Origin: Ascidia mentula
Taxonomy: Eukaryota > Chordata > Ascidiacea > Phlebobranchia > Ascidiidae
Assembly (NCBI GenBank): GCA_947561715.1
Contig: OX387197.1
Coordinates: forward strand, 8,429,001-8,493,000
DNA: 64,000 nt
Direction: 5' to 3'
Shown here: positions 1 through 12,342 of the stretch, one piece after another
Layout of the letters: every line of letters starts with the position of its first letter
Numbering within the stretch: the stretch's first letter is position 1
Position numbers and translations under genes: made by a program
Notes under the pieces: generated by a model
What the model was told of the DNA's origin: nothing
The model's database searches: none
What the model saw: only the letters and a program-made list of their open reading frames with translations

Positions 1-215
1 TTGAAATACCTTTCTTGTCCAGCAGTGTCCCAAATTTGAAACTTGAAACAAGACCCACCAGCTGAAGTAAAGAATCTTGACTTGAAAGCGGCGCCTATGG
101 TGTTGCCAATTTCACTGTCAAACCGGTCTTCCACAAACCGAAGCGTAATGCAAGTTTTTCCAACGTCGCAATTACCAAGCACACACACCTTTTCCACGCG
201 ACAGAAGGACATCAT
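1..215 (-). CDS. Rab-family small GTPase (Rab5/22/31-like), 5' exon, partial
   Basis: The minus strand reads MMSFCRVEKVCVLG from an ATG at 215, followed by the P-loop GNCDVGKT (G1), the switch-I region NTIGAAF (G2) and WDTAGQE (G3). This order and spacing are diagnostic of Rab GTPases, which regulate vesicle traffic. TIGAAF and RFVEDRF recall Rab5 and Rab22/31, so an endosomal role is likely but the subfamily is not certain. The gene runs off the left edge: switch II, the NKxD and SAK motifs and the prenylated C terminus are missing. A possible splice donor (AAG|gtattt) lies within the first 10 bases, so the exon may end just inside the window. A second ATG directly follows the first; either could be used. 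Confidence 0.85.
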   Translation of the reverse strand, partial: MMSFCRVEKVCVLGNCDVGKTCITLRFVEDRFDSEIGNTIGAAFKSRFFTSAGGSCFKFQIWDTAGQERYF

Positions 216-1378
216 GTATCCAACATTCTGAACTACTGTGTAACTCCTGTTGTGAAGGAAGTATAGTTTCGCTAATATGGCAACCTGCCTAGTTTCGCAT
301 AAACTTCCGCGTGAATATGCAAGTCAGGTTACGCATGGGCTGAATGGAAATAGGACTTCGGCGGAAGGTGAATGCTCTAACGCCCGACAACGTTTATGGT
401 GAAGGAAATTTCCACAACAACCTATTAGATTTTACCAGAAAACAATTCTTTTATTACTGCGTTTACCTTTAACTACGATACGAAGCATGGCATGCTGACT
501 ATTATTTAGGTTACGGTCGCCTGGCCTTACTAAAACGAACTTTTGTCTTCTGAAATATGTTTACAACTACCTCTCTTGTGGCTTACGTGAACAATGGTTG
601 CATATTCAACTGCTGTGGAGCTGCACTAGACGAACAATAGCAGTTGCGCGTCTTGCGTTGGAAGAAGATTAATGCGTCAGACAGTTGCGTATTGCCAATT
701 GCCAGCCACGCAAAACAATGAATCAGAAGCTTCGGAGGGCGCACGCAAATATAAATGACGCATGGGAATGCTCATTTAATTTTTTTTAATTAAAACGGAC
801 ATCACGCTCAAAACTTTCGCCTACAATTTGTTGCCAGGAATTTAAAAAGAGAGTCAAAGGTACTTTTTATTATAAACACAAGTTCATCAAATTTCAAGTT
901 GGACCATCGAAGCAAGAATTTCAGTAACAATAATAATCGTGCACATTCTACAGGAACGCAAATGGCGGGCAACGGCCAGAATAGATCCACAAAATTATTT
1001 TGAAACAAATACAACTACTGCAGTTATGAGATAAAATTAAAGTTATTATTGTGGCAGATTGTGGGGCATACCACAGTACAACAAGCTAATGCTAATAAAT
1101 GGGCTACATGATAAGAGGTTAATAGCTGGTCAATGGCAAACCAATATATTTACCATGGCACAATTTCATAAGACCATGTACAGTTGGATAAAAATAAACA
1201 TGGTTGGTTTAAGTGCCAAAGTGTTTAAAATGTTGCATCTAGAACATACAGCACATTTTTCCCTAAAAAGGAATCACATTATAAATGAATTAAAGCCATT
1301 TAGTTGTTTCGCCATTTGCTATAGATTTTTAGACACTGTAATGAAGCTTCATCAAATATCCCAAAATGTGAAAAAAAA
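216..1378. other. Intergenic region between Rab-like gene and UMP-CMP kinase
   Basis: No convincing exon was found. The part next to 1378 should hold the 3' UTR of the minus-strand kinase; a minus-strand AATAAA (TTTATT on plus) sits near 866-871. Short open frames here (for example 1059-1382 plus) lack family motifs and splice context. Confidence 0.5.
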
Positions 1379-2566
<1,188 letters not shown>

Positions 2567-3746
2567 TTTGGAACTGAGAATTCGGATTTGTTGAAAAACT
2601 CCACAAAATAGTTTCATCCAAAAATATCACTAGTTTAAAAAAAGTTTATCCAACGCAGTTGGTAAATTGGGCAACTTTCTGCATCATAAAATATCATGAT
2701 GTATTGACACCGAAAGCCATGTTTTGGTATCTTGACGTCAGCATTGATTTTGCCGCAGAATGGGAAGTTAGTTATTACAACGCTTCGCCAATCTTGGAGT
2801 GTTAGTAAACTGAACAGGTCACTGTCAGATTTACACCCCAAGACTCACCATCCACAATTACACGCAGTATAGGATGCCACCCTCTCCAGTCCATCACAGA
2901 TACACGGAGCAAAGCAACTATTTGACAGCAAAGCACTACGGCGGCAGAACGTCAAGAAAAATACAACTACACCGGGTCACAAACTTTTCTCCAAGCTTGA
3001 TCCAAGTCTGTGTAAATTTACAATCTGTTGGAAGTTTAATGGTTAGGTGTTAACAGGACAACTACCAGTTATTTTTGGTTATATATTTGAATTGAAAGAC
3101 TACACTCAAGTGTAGCGTTAATATTCCGACCGATTTCTATGCTGCATCGGCTTATATGTGGATCAAGTTTGGCGAAAACTTTGTGGCCCGGTGTAATAGA
3201 ATCTTTCGTACGTCAACCGGCTTGATCGGTGAAGCGGAAAGGGTAATGACGTCACAATGCATATTTGCATTTTTTGGAAACATTTGATATATATTTTTTT
3301 TTTTAAATCATCCTCAATATTTATAGATTCCGCTTCTATCTTATACAAGTATACATTTCAACCACACGAAAAGCTATTTTTGCTGACTAATAGTTATACA
3401 TGTCTTCGTGTACGGTGACTACACATGTTTTCCGCAACAAACGAAGTTTAAAGTTGAAGAAACTCCGATTTCGCTCCCTGTGACTTTTGGACCTCAGATC
3501 GTTATCGTTACAGGGTGGGTTCGTAGTTTAGAACAAGTGCCATCAACGGGATTGTTGTACTTGCGATTACGAATGTGGGAAGTGACTAATTTATGATAAC
3601 CTGAAGTAAGTTTTTTTTTAACTTTTAAATGCTCCGCTTCTTCGCGTATAGTTGTTTTTTGTTAATTTATGCAAACTGTGTCAGATTTCATTATCTTGGA
3701 ATCACGTCATTGAGATGTATTTTTTAACATGCAGAAAAGAGGGGAT
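2567..3746. promoter_or_regulatory. Shared 5' region between divergent kinase and ALG6 genes
   Basis: This 1.2-kb interval separates the start codons of two head-to-head genes and so must hold both 5' UTRs and promoters. No clear TATA box or other core element was recognised. A short plus-strand frame at 3408-3596 has no family motifs and is probably untranslated or intronic. Confidence 0.45.
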
Positions 3747-5772
3747 ATGAACCGTTTCCAAGTTTTTCTTACACAAGGAATTGCTGCAGTCTTGCTACAC
3801 TGCATTGGTTCTATTTTAATAAGATGGTGTGTCGCACTTGGTCCATATTCAGGTTGATTTCTTTTGTTAACATAAATGTAAAAACAATAAACACAGATAT
3901 TTCTTTGTCTTTGTCAGGTAAAGGAAAAGCACCAATGTTTGGGGACTATGAAGCTCAGCGACACTGGCAGGAAATAACATACAATTTACCTGTTGACACC
4001 TGGTACAAAAACTCTTCCCAGAATGACTTGTTGTATTGGGGTTTGGACTACCCACCACTGACTGCATACCACAGTTGGATCTGCGGTTTATTGTAAGTGA
4101 TTGCTGGTATTTTTGTGTTAACTTAAATTAAGAATTATGTTGGTCTAAAAGTTGTATTTTGTAGTGCTTTTTGTATAAACCCCAACTGGGTGACGTTAGA
4201 AGAATCAAGAGGAACAGAAAGCCAGCAACATAAGTTGTTTATGCGATACACAGTGTTGCTTGCTGATGTTGTGATATTTTTCTCTTCTTTGCTGGCCCTA
4301 AGACATGTTAGTAAGAAGGATGCGAAAGGAGGATATACTTCAGCTTCACATTTGTTATTAACATTGTTTTATCCCGGAATAATTCTGATTGATCATGGCC
4401 ACTTCCAGTACAACAGTATCAGCTTAGGTTTTTTCATTTGGGCAGTTGTTGCATTTGAATGCAACTGTGATTTAATTGGATCAGTTGCCTTTTCATTGGC
4501 CCTGAACTATAAACAGATGGAACTATACCATGCCTTGCCAATATTTTGTTTCTTGTTGGGAAAATCAATGAAGCAGTCTTGGGTAAACTGGTAATACACT
4601 GTTGCTTGCACTTGGTTGGGTTTGTTACCGATTGTTTTTATTTACAAATCAGCATTGGAAAGATTACTGGACTTGGAATAACTGTGATATTTACTTTTGG
4701 AGTTCTTTGGGCTCCATTTCTCACCGATGTGGAAAGTTTGCTAACTGTCATACAGAGATTGTTCCCCCTTAATCGTGGACTATATGAGGATAAGGTTTCC
4801 AATTTTTGGTGTGCATTGTCACCTGTAAATACTAGTATTTATTTTTTAGCAAAGTTGTGTTTTTTATACATCATTACGCTTCGTTTTATAGGTACTCAAA
4901 TTCCGTGAAATTTTTCATCAAGATTCACTGGTGAAATTATGTGCCTGTACCACTCTGATCTTATCGATACCTGCATCATTGCACACTTTTGTCTATCCAA
5001 GCTACAGGAACCTAAAATTTTCCTTGGTAGGCAACCTTTGTAAAAAATGTGTTTTTATTATTGAATATTGAAAAAAATAATAATAATTTTCTTCTTGCTC
5101 AGGTTAATGTGTCTTTAATCTTCTTTCTGTTCTCTTACCAAGTTCATGAGAAATCAATACTTATTCCAGCAGTGTAAGCACATAATTATAATATTCCAAG
5201 CGTACAAGTGACACATTTCTGTAGTTTCTTACAAAAACCTTTAAATTTCAGGTCTGCTTGTTTGTTATATGATGACGTACCTAGAATTTTGATTTCCTGG
5301 TTCCTGTTTTTGACTACATTTAGTATGAGTCCACTCTTGATGAAAGATGGATTAATTCTACAACTATTCTCCACTTCAATCATATTTTTTATACTTTGTT
5401 TTTTTTATCATGGCTTTTCCTTGAAGTCAATATCAATGATGTGCAGAAGTATTGGGATTACCAATAAGTTCTTGAGGAAAACTTTCGAAAATGTGGTTGT
5501 CATATTGGTAAGTCGGAGTATTGTTGTAAATGTGCATTGTGGTCTTTGACGAGAATAACATTTTTAAAAATATGTTGTTTTAGTTTTGGTCCTCCATAGC
5601 AGCTTCCACGGCATTGGTTGTTATGATGAACACTTTAAATCCACCGGAGAGATATCCAGATATATTTTCAGTTGTTATTTCAATGCTGTCATGCATCTGC
5701 TTTTTAACATTCTCGCTTGTTTTTCACCGACTGCAATTTTTTGGTGCCAACGAACAAAAGAAAATCGAATAA
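3747..5772 (+). CDS. ALG6: Dolichyl-P-Glc:Man9GlcNAc2-PP-dolichol alpha-1,3-glucosyltransferase (ALG6), complete
   Basis: ER-membrane enzyme (GT57 family) that adds the first glucose to the lipid-linked oligosaccharide for N-glycosylation. Eight exons: 3747-3852, 3918-4092, 4165-4590, 4653-4824, 4892-5026, 5103-5173, 5252-5507, 5584-5772; all phases agree and give 509 aa (human 507). Family motifs: GDYEAQRHW at residues 44-52 in the first luminal loop, which carries the conserved acidic residue, then [13 protein letters not shown] from 75, [15 protein letters not shown], and [10 protein letters not shown] in the second half. Many hydrophobic segments are present, as expected of a multi-pass protein. 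The C terminus EQKKIE is lysine-rich and might act as an ER-retention signal (inference). Introns are only about 60-80 bp. Confidence 0.96.
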
Positions 5773-6121
5773 TACCTTTTCGTTTAACAAGTATAAATAG
5801 AATTTACAGAATGTCTTGCAAACAAAAACCAACTTCATTTATTTCGTCAAAAACGTTTATTTTGTTTCTCCTACAATTAAAATCTTTCGATAGCGAGTTG
5901 TATTTCTCAATAATCTGTACTCATTCGATTCACATGTATCGCGGAGCAACGTTGGGTTGCGGAGTCGAAGGTTTTCGCGGGCTATCAATACTGTGACTCC
6001 TTTAAATAGCTGCTGCGATTGCGGCCAGAAAACATTGGCAGTGATGTTCCAAAACACAGTTATTCGGATTCAAATATTTATTTCATTTATCACGTCACAA
6101 CCAAGACAATATTAGCTACCC

Positions 6122-6287
6122 CAGTGCTTCCCAACCTTTTTCAGTTCGACCCACTTTTAATGCAAGTTTTATTGTGCGACCCACAATGAGATATGACCAA
6201 CCGTGATTTAATAGAAAACTGTAACATTTAGAAATGCGTCGCGACCCACCTGAAATCGCATCGCGACCCACTGGTTGGGAAGCACTG
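6122..6287. mobile_element. hAT-type MITE, copy 1 (166 bp)
   Basis: Terminal inverted repeats CAGTGCTTCCCAACC and GGTTGGGAAGCACTG bound the element. It is flanked by 8-bp target duplications AGCTACCC (6114-6121) and AGCTACAC (6288-6295), one mismatch. CAGTG ends plus an 8-bp duplication are the hAT hallmark. There is no coding capacity, so it is non-autonomous. The interior repeats the phrase GCGACCCAC. Confidence 0.9.
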
Positions 6288-6737
6288 AGCTACACAATTA
6301 ACGTTTTGAATTACGGTTAGAAACAAAATTATTAAAATTCTTACAAAACGTGTAGGTACATTGGAATAAAAGACCTAGGGTTGCCGAACTTTTGGGTTAT
6401 GTATTTCACAAAAAAGACCATCATTTGGTTCTAATGGTAAACTCAAATATGTCCAGGATCCCGGCCCCGGAATACAGAAATATTTAGCCGCGTGATTATA
6501 ACCATTATTTTCCTGCAAATGTAACTACATACGTCCCCAGGCATAATAGGCCTAGCTTCAATAGTCCAATCCTTTTTACCCTCTTTTTACTTTTAAACAC
6601 CAAAAAGCAATTACAAAACAGGAACAAGAGCACCTGGCGTCGAACATCTTGAGAAAAATTGTCTTGCGTGTCGAATAGTAAAAATGTCGTATCTGGTGAC
6701 TGACGCCTAAGAATGGCCAGGCTTATTTCGATTACAG

Positions 6738-6897
6738 CAGTGCTTCCCAACCTTTTTCAGTTCGCGACCCACTTTTAATGCAAGGTTTATTGTGCGACCC
6801 ACAATGAGATATGAGCATATATGTTACGTAATTATAATGCAATAATTTTGTGATCTAATACTTCGCGACCCACCTGAAATAGCTTTGCGAAGCACTG
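6738..6897. mobile_element. hAT-type MITE, copy 2 (160 bp)
   Basis: A second member of the same family, same orientation, 450 bp downstream of copy 1. The left end CAGTGCTTCCCAACC is intact; the right end is GCGAAGCACTG, shortened relative to copy 1. Flanking 8-bp duplications are GATTACAG (6730-6737) and GATTACGG (6898-6905), one mismatch, showing an independent insertion rather than a local duplication. Confidence 0.88.
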
Positions 6898-7020
6898 GAT
6901 TACGGGATTCTTGTACTTACATAAAGTTAGAATACAAGTTAAAATAACGACAAAACAATTAAAAACCTTGCATGTTGTTGGCTGCTATGTCTCTTTTAAA
7001 ATCCGATTGAACGAAAAATG

Positions 7021-7100
7021 GTACTTGTTTGGTAACAATGCAACACTCTTGGTAACAATGCCACGTGTTCGGTAATAATGCTCCATGTTTGGAAACAATG
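7021..7100. repeat. 20-bp tandem repeat, 4 degenerate copies
   Basis: The phrase GGTAACAATG recurs exactly every 20 bp at 7031, 7051, 7071 (GGTAATAATG) and 7091 (GGAAACAATG), with diverged sequence between. Confidence 0.75.
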
Positions 7101-8644
7101 GTTAGTTTAACGCGTTTATTTGCTGAACGTTAAAGCAAGTGTTGGCTGGTTTTTGCATGGATTTTGTCCAAAAGTTTATTGCGGTTGCGTTTATTTAGCA
7201 ATCTAAACAGACAAATTTATTTGGGGTGGGGATCCCGAGCGATGATGCCATTTTTCAACACTACGTACGTAACCGTTTAGTTAAAAGCTGCTGTTTGATA
7301 GAGACTCGAAACACAAATTTCCCCCCCAAATTTTTTTTGCGTTTTGAAATTAAACGACTTCTACTGACACCAACGTATTTGAACCACTTTTCCCACCAGC
7401 ATGTACGGTTAAAAAAAATGACAACTACATATGTGAATAGGAAAATCGTTGCCGCCCAATCTTCGAAAAAAGAAAATTAGTAAGATCGATGTGAATGTTG
7501 CAAGATTGGCGTAACCGATACGTTAGGCTTAATTAAGTTATTGTAGTAATTCAATTTATGGACTTTTGTAGATCACTATGGTGTTGGTCTGTACGTGGTA
7601 CTGTATACCTATTATCTACCGGTAACTTAACAAGAGTAGTCTGCATCAAATGTTCTGATGGATCTATAATTGGTGCGTCGCAAGTGCAGTTAATCTTTCC
7701 AAGTGTGTCCCATGAGAAAAAAGTTGTCTACGCGTCATTCATGCTTCTGACGTCACAATGTTGAAGGTAAAGATTGGCTAAAAATGCATTGGTTTAAACA
7801 ATGTGTGTGGTGCAGCGAGAAACCCTCTTTTTGGAAAATTTCGCGTTTGGGCAAAGCAGAAATTGTCGACGAATATCAGAACCAAGCACCAATAACGAAC
7901 CTACACGTTTTAGCAAAGAAAAAGCGCCTGGAATTAAGGGCAACTATAGCGCGTCAGGCAGCTACTTGGCTTTGGTATGCGCCTTTACTGCAGCGATTAA
8001 GTCTCGATTGTGCGGAGTCCGACAAAAAGTTATTGGTCATAAGACTTTCTTGTTATCACACACTCACTAAACTACGTGATTTTGTAAAACATGCAAACAG
8101 ATGCTGCAAGGAGATATGCTGAAGCAGATGAAACATGTGTTTTCTAAACCATAACGCCTGCTATTTATAGACTTAATATAAATATGGCTTGCATCAAAAA
8201 AGATTATTGAAAGTTGCAAATCGGTGTAAAATAATAAAAAAATGTGTAGGTCCACATTTTGTGTTAAATGTAATTCTGTGATCACGAAACAAATTGGTTT
8301 TTGTGGAAATCCCATTTTTGATGCGTTCAATATTTTCCACAATATAATTAACGCCATCAAAGGGGTTGCACAGAAATATATTTTAATTGGGTCGCAAAAA
8401 AACTTTAAAAAAACTCTGGTACTACAACGATTCGGAATATTTGGCAAGCTAAACATTAGGTTCTTTTACTGGTTACGTAACTGTTTAAATAGAAAAGCGG
8501 CAAAGCTTTTTAAGTGATTTAGTTTATGTTTTTAGTAAATAAAAGGAGAATTTTTGAAGTTTCAAACAACACTGTTTTGTAAACTAAACGTTATGCGTTG
8601 TTTGTAAATGCTGTATTGGAATAGTACGCAGTTAGTGATTTGCC

Positions 8645-11600
8645 ATGTCTGTCCAAAGAAAAAGGTGTGTATAAGTTGTTTTGTATTTTGGAGTTTATTT
8701 AGTTGGTGATACTACTGTTAATATTTGCAAATCATTTAGAAATGCTTATTTGTTTGCTTTCACAGAAAAGCTGCCAAGTCTTTAGGTGGTCTATTTAACG
8801 AAGCTGCTCTCCAGGAGCTGGGAGCTCAACCAGAAACTATGAATGACCACTTAAACAGATATTTCAGATCAATGCAAATGGCAAGCAGCTCTACACCTTC
8901 AACACCAATGACACAAAGGGCTAGAAAGTAACACAGTTTTTACCATAGATTTGTAATTTTATGCAGGAGTCGTGCAAAAAAAGGACTAATACAATATATA
9001 TACAAATATATTTGCAAAATGTTGGCTAATCCATGCCCATACACAATCAACATTTGTCAAAAACAAATCCTCTGCTGAATCACCACTTTCAGCCTCTATT
9101 TAGTTTGCAATAAAAACTCATGTTAAGTTCTCGGTTGAATCTATTCACATGATTTTCAGAAAGACTTTAAAATAAGATCTATATTGTTTAATTCAGACAG
9201 AACTCTTTAAATATGTATAGGAATCTCCCGACAGTCTTATGGGCAATAAGACTTGGTATCTGATTTCTTTAACAAGTTATTCATGAGAAAAAGTCATTTG
9301 TCTTTCTGTTGTGCCTGATGTAGATATTTCGCTTACAATTCGGCATCATCAGTATCACTAAAAAAAAATAACGCGGTTTGAAACAAAATGCAACACAAAA
9401 ACATGAAGGTCTAAGGACTGCACACTAGTATCTTTTTTAATGATACTGACGATGCCAAATTGTCGACGCAATTTATTTATCGGAAACAATAGAAAGACAA
9501 ATGACCTTAGGTTTTCCCTTTTATAACTTCTTTAATTCAGAAAACAATGAGATGGTGCATAGTTTAATATGTTTTTACTTCATATGTTTGGGTCTCTGGT
9601 AAATCCTGACTTAGTTATTTACTTTTTTTTTTGCTTCAAAATTAATAGAAAAACAATGTTTTATAGAAAAGTTCAAAAACAAAAAGTCAACAAAACTTCA
9701 AGTTTTGAAACAAGTATGTATTGTCCATTTGCATTTATATAGTTTTTAAAATGTTGCAGCATGTAAATCCTCTTTTAATCCAAATTTTAACAAATTATTT
9801 TGTTGTTAGGGAAAGATTCTTTCACATTTACTCAACCAACTGAATCTGGTGACACTGAACAAGTGAGGTTGGTTCAGCCAGCACCATTACAGCAAGGTTT
9901 GTTATAAACTAACTACATTTATATTTCAACAAAGCACATAATACTATCTAAAATTTAGAGAAAAAAAAATATAGAAATTGTAGCAGAAATGAATAAACTT
10001 ATAAGGCCTCGCTTTTGAAAACAGTATTGTTGACGGGTTATTGACCAACGGCACAACAAACGATTGTTTCATAAGAGTCATCGCCGCGTGAATGCAGCGC
10101 GCGCGACTAAGAAACAAAGAAACAGCGGAGACGAACACTTGACCGTAGTGTTCGTTGTTCCTGCGTAGCGGGAAATTAATCGCACGTTCACACCCCACAA
10201 AACAATGTGCCAAAATGCTGAGGGGGGTGTTCTGACACCTAAACACCCCCCTAGATCCGCCACTGATTTAAATGTTAAACACCCTGACAATAATATTGCC
10301 CTGACATTAGTGAATGTTATTTTTTTGCATTTTATTATTATTTATATTTTTTTGTGAAATTACATGTGTAGATGATGACATAAAACAAACTGATGTATCC
10401 ATGGTTGCACAAGACAATCAAGGACAAATGACAAAGCGAAGAAAAAGACCAACTGCCAGAAAAACAATCAAAAAGAGTGCAAGGTCCATTGAGCAGATAA
10501 ACAAGTTGCAAAAAATGGAGAGAGACAAATCCAATGATAACCAACGACACAAAGAAACCATGGCAGAGACACAGGATTCTGCACAGAAAGAAGGTACAAG
10601 TCGTGTTAACATCCCAGATCAACTCTTACTTGAAGAAAATTCTGCACAAGACTCGTTTTCCCAATTGAAACAAAATGTCCCGTCCCAAAACGTAAAAACC
10701 AAAGGCACGACCGGCACAATAACACTGTTGCAATCGCTTCAAAATGACGGTTTGGAACCAGACAAACTCCATAGTCTTCCTAATGTAAAAGAAACATTGG
10801 AAAATGATTCTTCACCTCCATCACCCGCCGCAAGAGACGAATCGGCGCTGCATGAAGCCAACACCGGGCATGCACCCGACAGCGCTGTTCACATTAAAAC
10901 GGGATCCAAAAATCCCAAAGTTACGGGCGACAAAGTCATTCCCAGACGCACAAAGGCGAAAGGAAAATTACAACAACAAAAATTAAAAGATTTGAGAAGT
11001 TCACATAAAACTGAAAAGCAACTGTCCAAAAGTCTGAGTCCCAAACTGCCCAGCGGACCGGAAACAGAAGTTTCTACAAAGAGGCGCAAAAAGGCAAACT
11101 CAAAAACTAGCGACACCTTGCGTAAGATGACAAAAGCACCTGAGAATGAAAACGGCAGTAATGTGCCCGACTCTGCTGTGCGTTCTACAAGTCCAACTAG
11201 TTTTACACGTATTACTCCAGGCTTGCGGAAAGGAGTGAAAATGCACAAAGGTACGACTTTCATACCTTGGTAAAAATATATATATTTTTTTTTCCATTCC
11301 AATAATGGCTATCGGTGGAGTAATAAACCGCTGAATATTGTCGTCATAACTTTTACTTGCTTCCTAACAAAACTTTTCCATTGACGCAGTTACGCAGGAG
11401 AGAACCAGAACGGGGCAATCCGACCACTTACGGTTTGTAAAACGGCAATTGGGCATCGCGCAAGAGACGTTACTGTTTGCTGGAAACTTTCGGGGTTCAT
11501 TTGATACAAATATGGCCGGTATGAGTTGAATATAAACCATGACATGTATCAGTTGTTCGCATGGGAATGTATTTTAGGAAAGAAATCCCAAGTGAAGGAA

Positions 11601-12342
11601 TCCGTGGTGGAAAATGTCATCAAGAAATATAACAAACTTTTGCTTCGACACGGGCATGGAAATTCAGAGGTATGTCGAATAAATATAAATATTTTAAATT
11701 TAGGGGTGACGATTCTTTGTCTCTCAGAAAGTTGACGACTTGTCCGTAAATGCTGTAAACTTAATAAGGGAAAATACCAACGTGCAATTCCACGACAAGT
11801 ATTGGAAACGAGCTTCGAGGTATGTATATTTCTATCCAAATTACATGTTCGCGAACAAAGGCAAAGAGCTAACAACTTTATTTGCACAGAGACATGAACT
11901 TCACGTTTCCAGACGAAGTTCCGGAAGTCCACGCGGTTAACAAAACCCAGTTTCGTCGTTACGAACAACTCACCAAGAATATTGCAGGAACGAGACGCCA
12001 CAGGGAGCAAATAGTACATCACAATGTTTTTCACCTATACCACGCAACGTTACATTTTGCTACAGCGATTACGTTTTATTCACAGTTTTCGCATCTCAAG
12101 CTGCTAATAGTGTTGCTGTACGATCTCGACGCGTTGAAAAAAGTCGGGGACAAGTTGCGAGAAGAAACGCCCAGCAGCCGCGTGGAGGCCTCCCTGCGAG
12201 CGAAAAAGTTTCGCACAGCGGTAAACGACGGTACGCGATTACGTCAGTCGATAAAAAATGACAAACTTCAAGTCTCTCATTCACACTTTTTAATGCAGCA
12301 AAGCGGGTACTGCAGTTTTTAAATGAAAAGAAGGAGACCTGA
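8645..12342 (+). CDS. Unrecognised Lys/Ser-rich, probably nuclear protein (multi-exon; one junction unresolved)
   Basis: Function not recognised. Candidate exons: 8645-8664 (ATG, MSVQRK), 8766-8927, 9810-9896, 10372-11250, 11390-11436, about 11553-11669, 11730-11820, 11889-12009, 12087-12230 and 12299-12342 (stop TGA). The 879-bp exon encodes a low-complexity basic stretch rich in K, S, T and Q with clusters such as KRRKRP and KRRKK that look like nuclear localisation signals. The C-terminal exons encode charged, probably helical sequence. Phases agree from 9810 onward if the weak donor TTT|gtaaaa at 11437 is used. The 8927-to-9810 junction does not agree, so an exon may be missing, or exons 1-2 (open to a stop at 8931, 61 aa) may form a separate product. 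Nuclear role is inference only. Confidence 0.6.
9291..9508. mobile_element. Imperfect fold-back element (intronic)
   Basis: Arms 9291-9356 and 9441-9508 are imperfect inverted complements of about 66 bp, beginning AGTCATTTGTCTTTCT and ending CATCAGTATCA. The spacer is about 85 bp. Its core (ACTGATGATGC followed by AAGCGAAATAT) also occurs in the fold-back element at 12479-12676, so both probably belong to one MITE family. It lies in an intron of the unrecognised gene. Confidence 0.75.
10010..10264. mobile_element. Probable non-autonomous hAT element, one end visible
   Basis: The plus strand ends CCCCCCTAGATCCGCCACTG at 10264; read on the minus strand this is CAGTGGCGGATCTAGGGG, typical of hAT termini. 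The internal sequence has a C-run/G-run inverted repeat near that end. The opposite end and the target duplication could not be placed, so the left coordinate is approximate. Confidence 0.5.

Larger units (their letters stand above)
5773..8644. other. Intergenic region with MITEs and small tandem repeat
   Basis: Nearly 2.9 kb without a recognisable gene. It holds the ALG6 3' UTR, two hAT-type MITEs and a 20-bp tandem repeat, listed separately. Open frames at 7226-7480, 7784-8122, 8067-8456 and 8242-8517 resemble chance ORFs: no domain, no consistent splice sites, and several overlap on opposite strands. Confidence 0.5.

Noticed and set aside
7784..8456. Overlapping ORFs on both strands
   Set aside because: No homology-like motifs; overlapping frames on opposite strands are typical of noncoding DNA.
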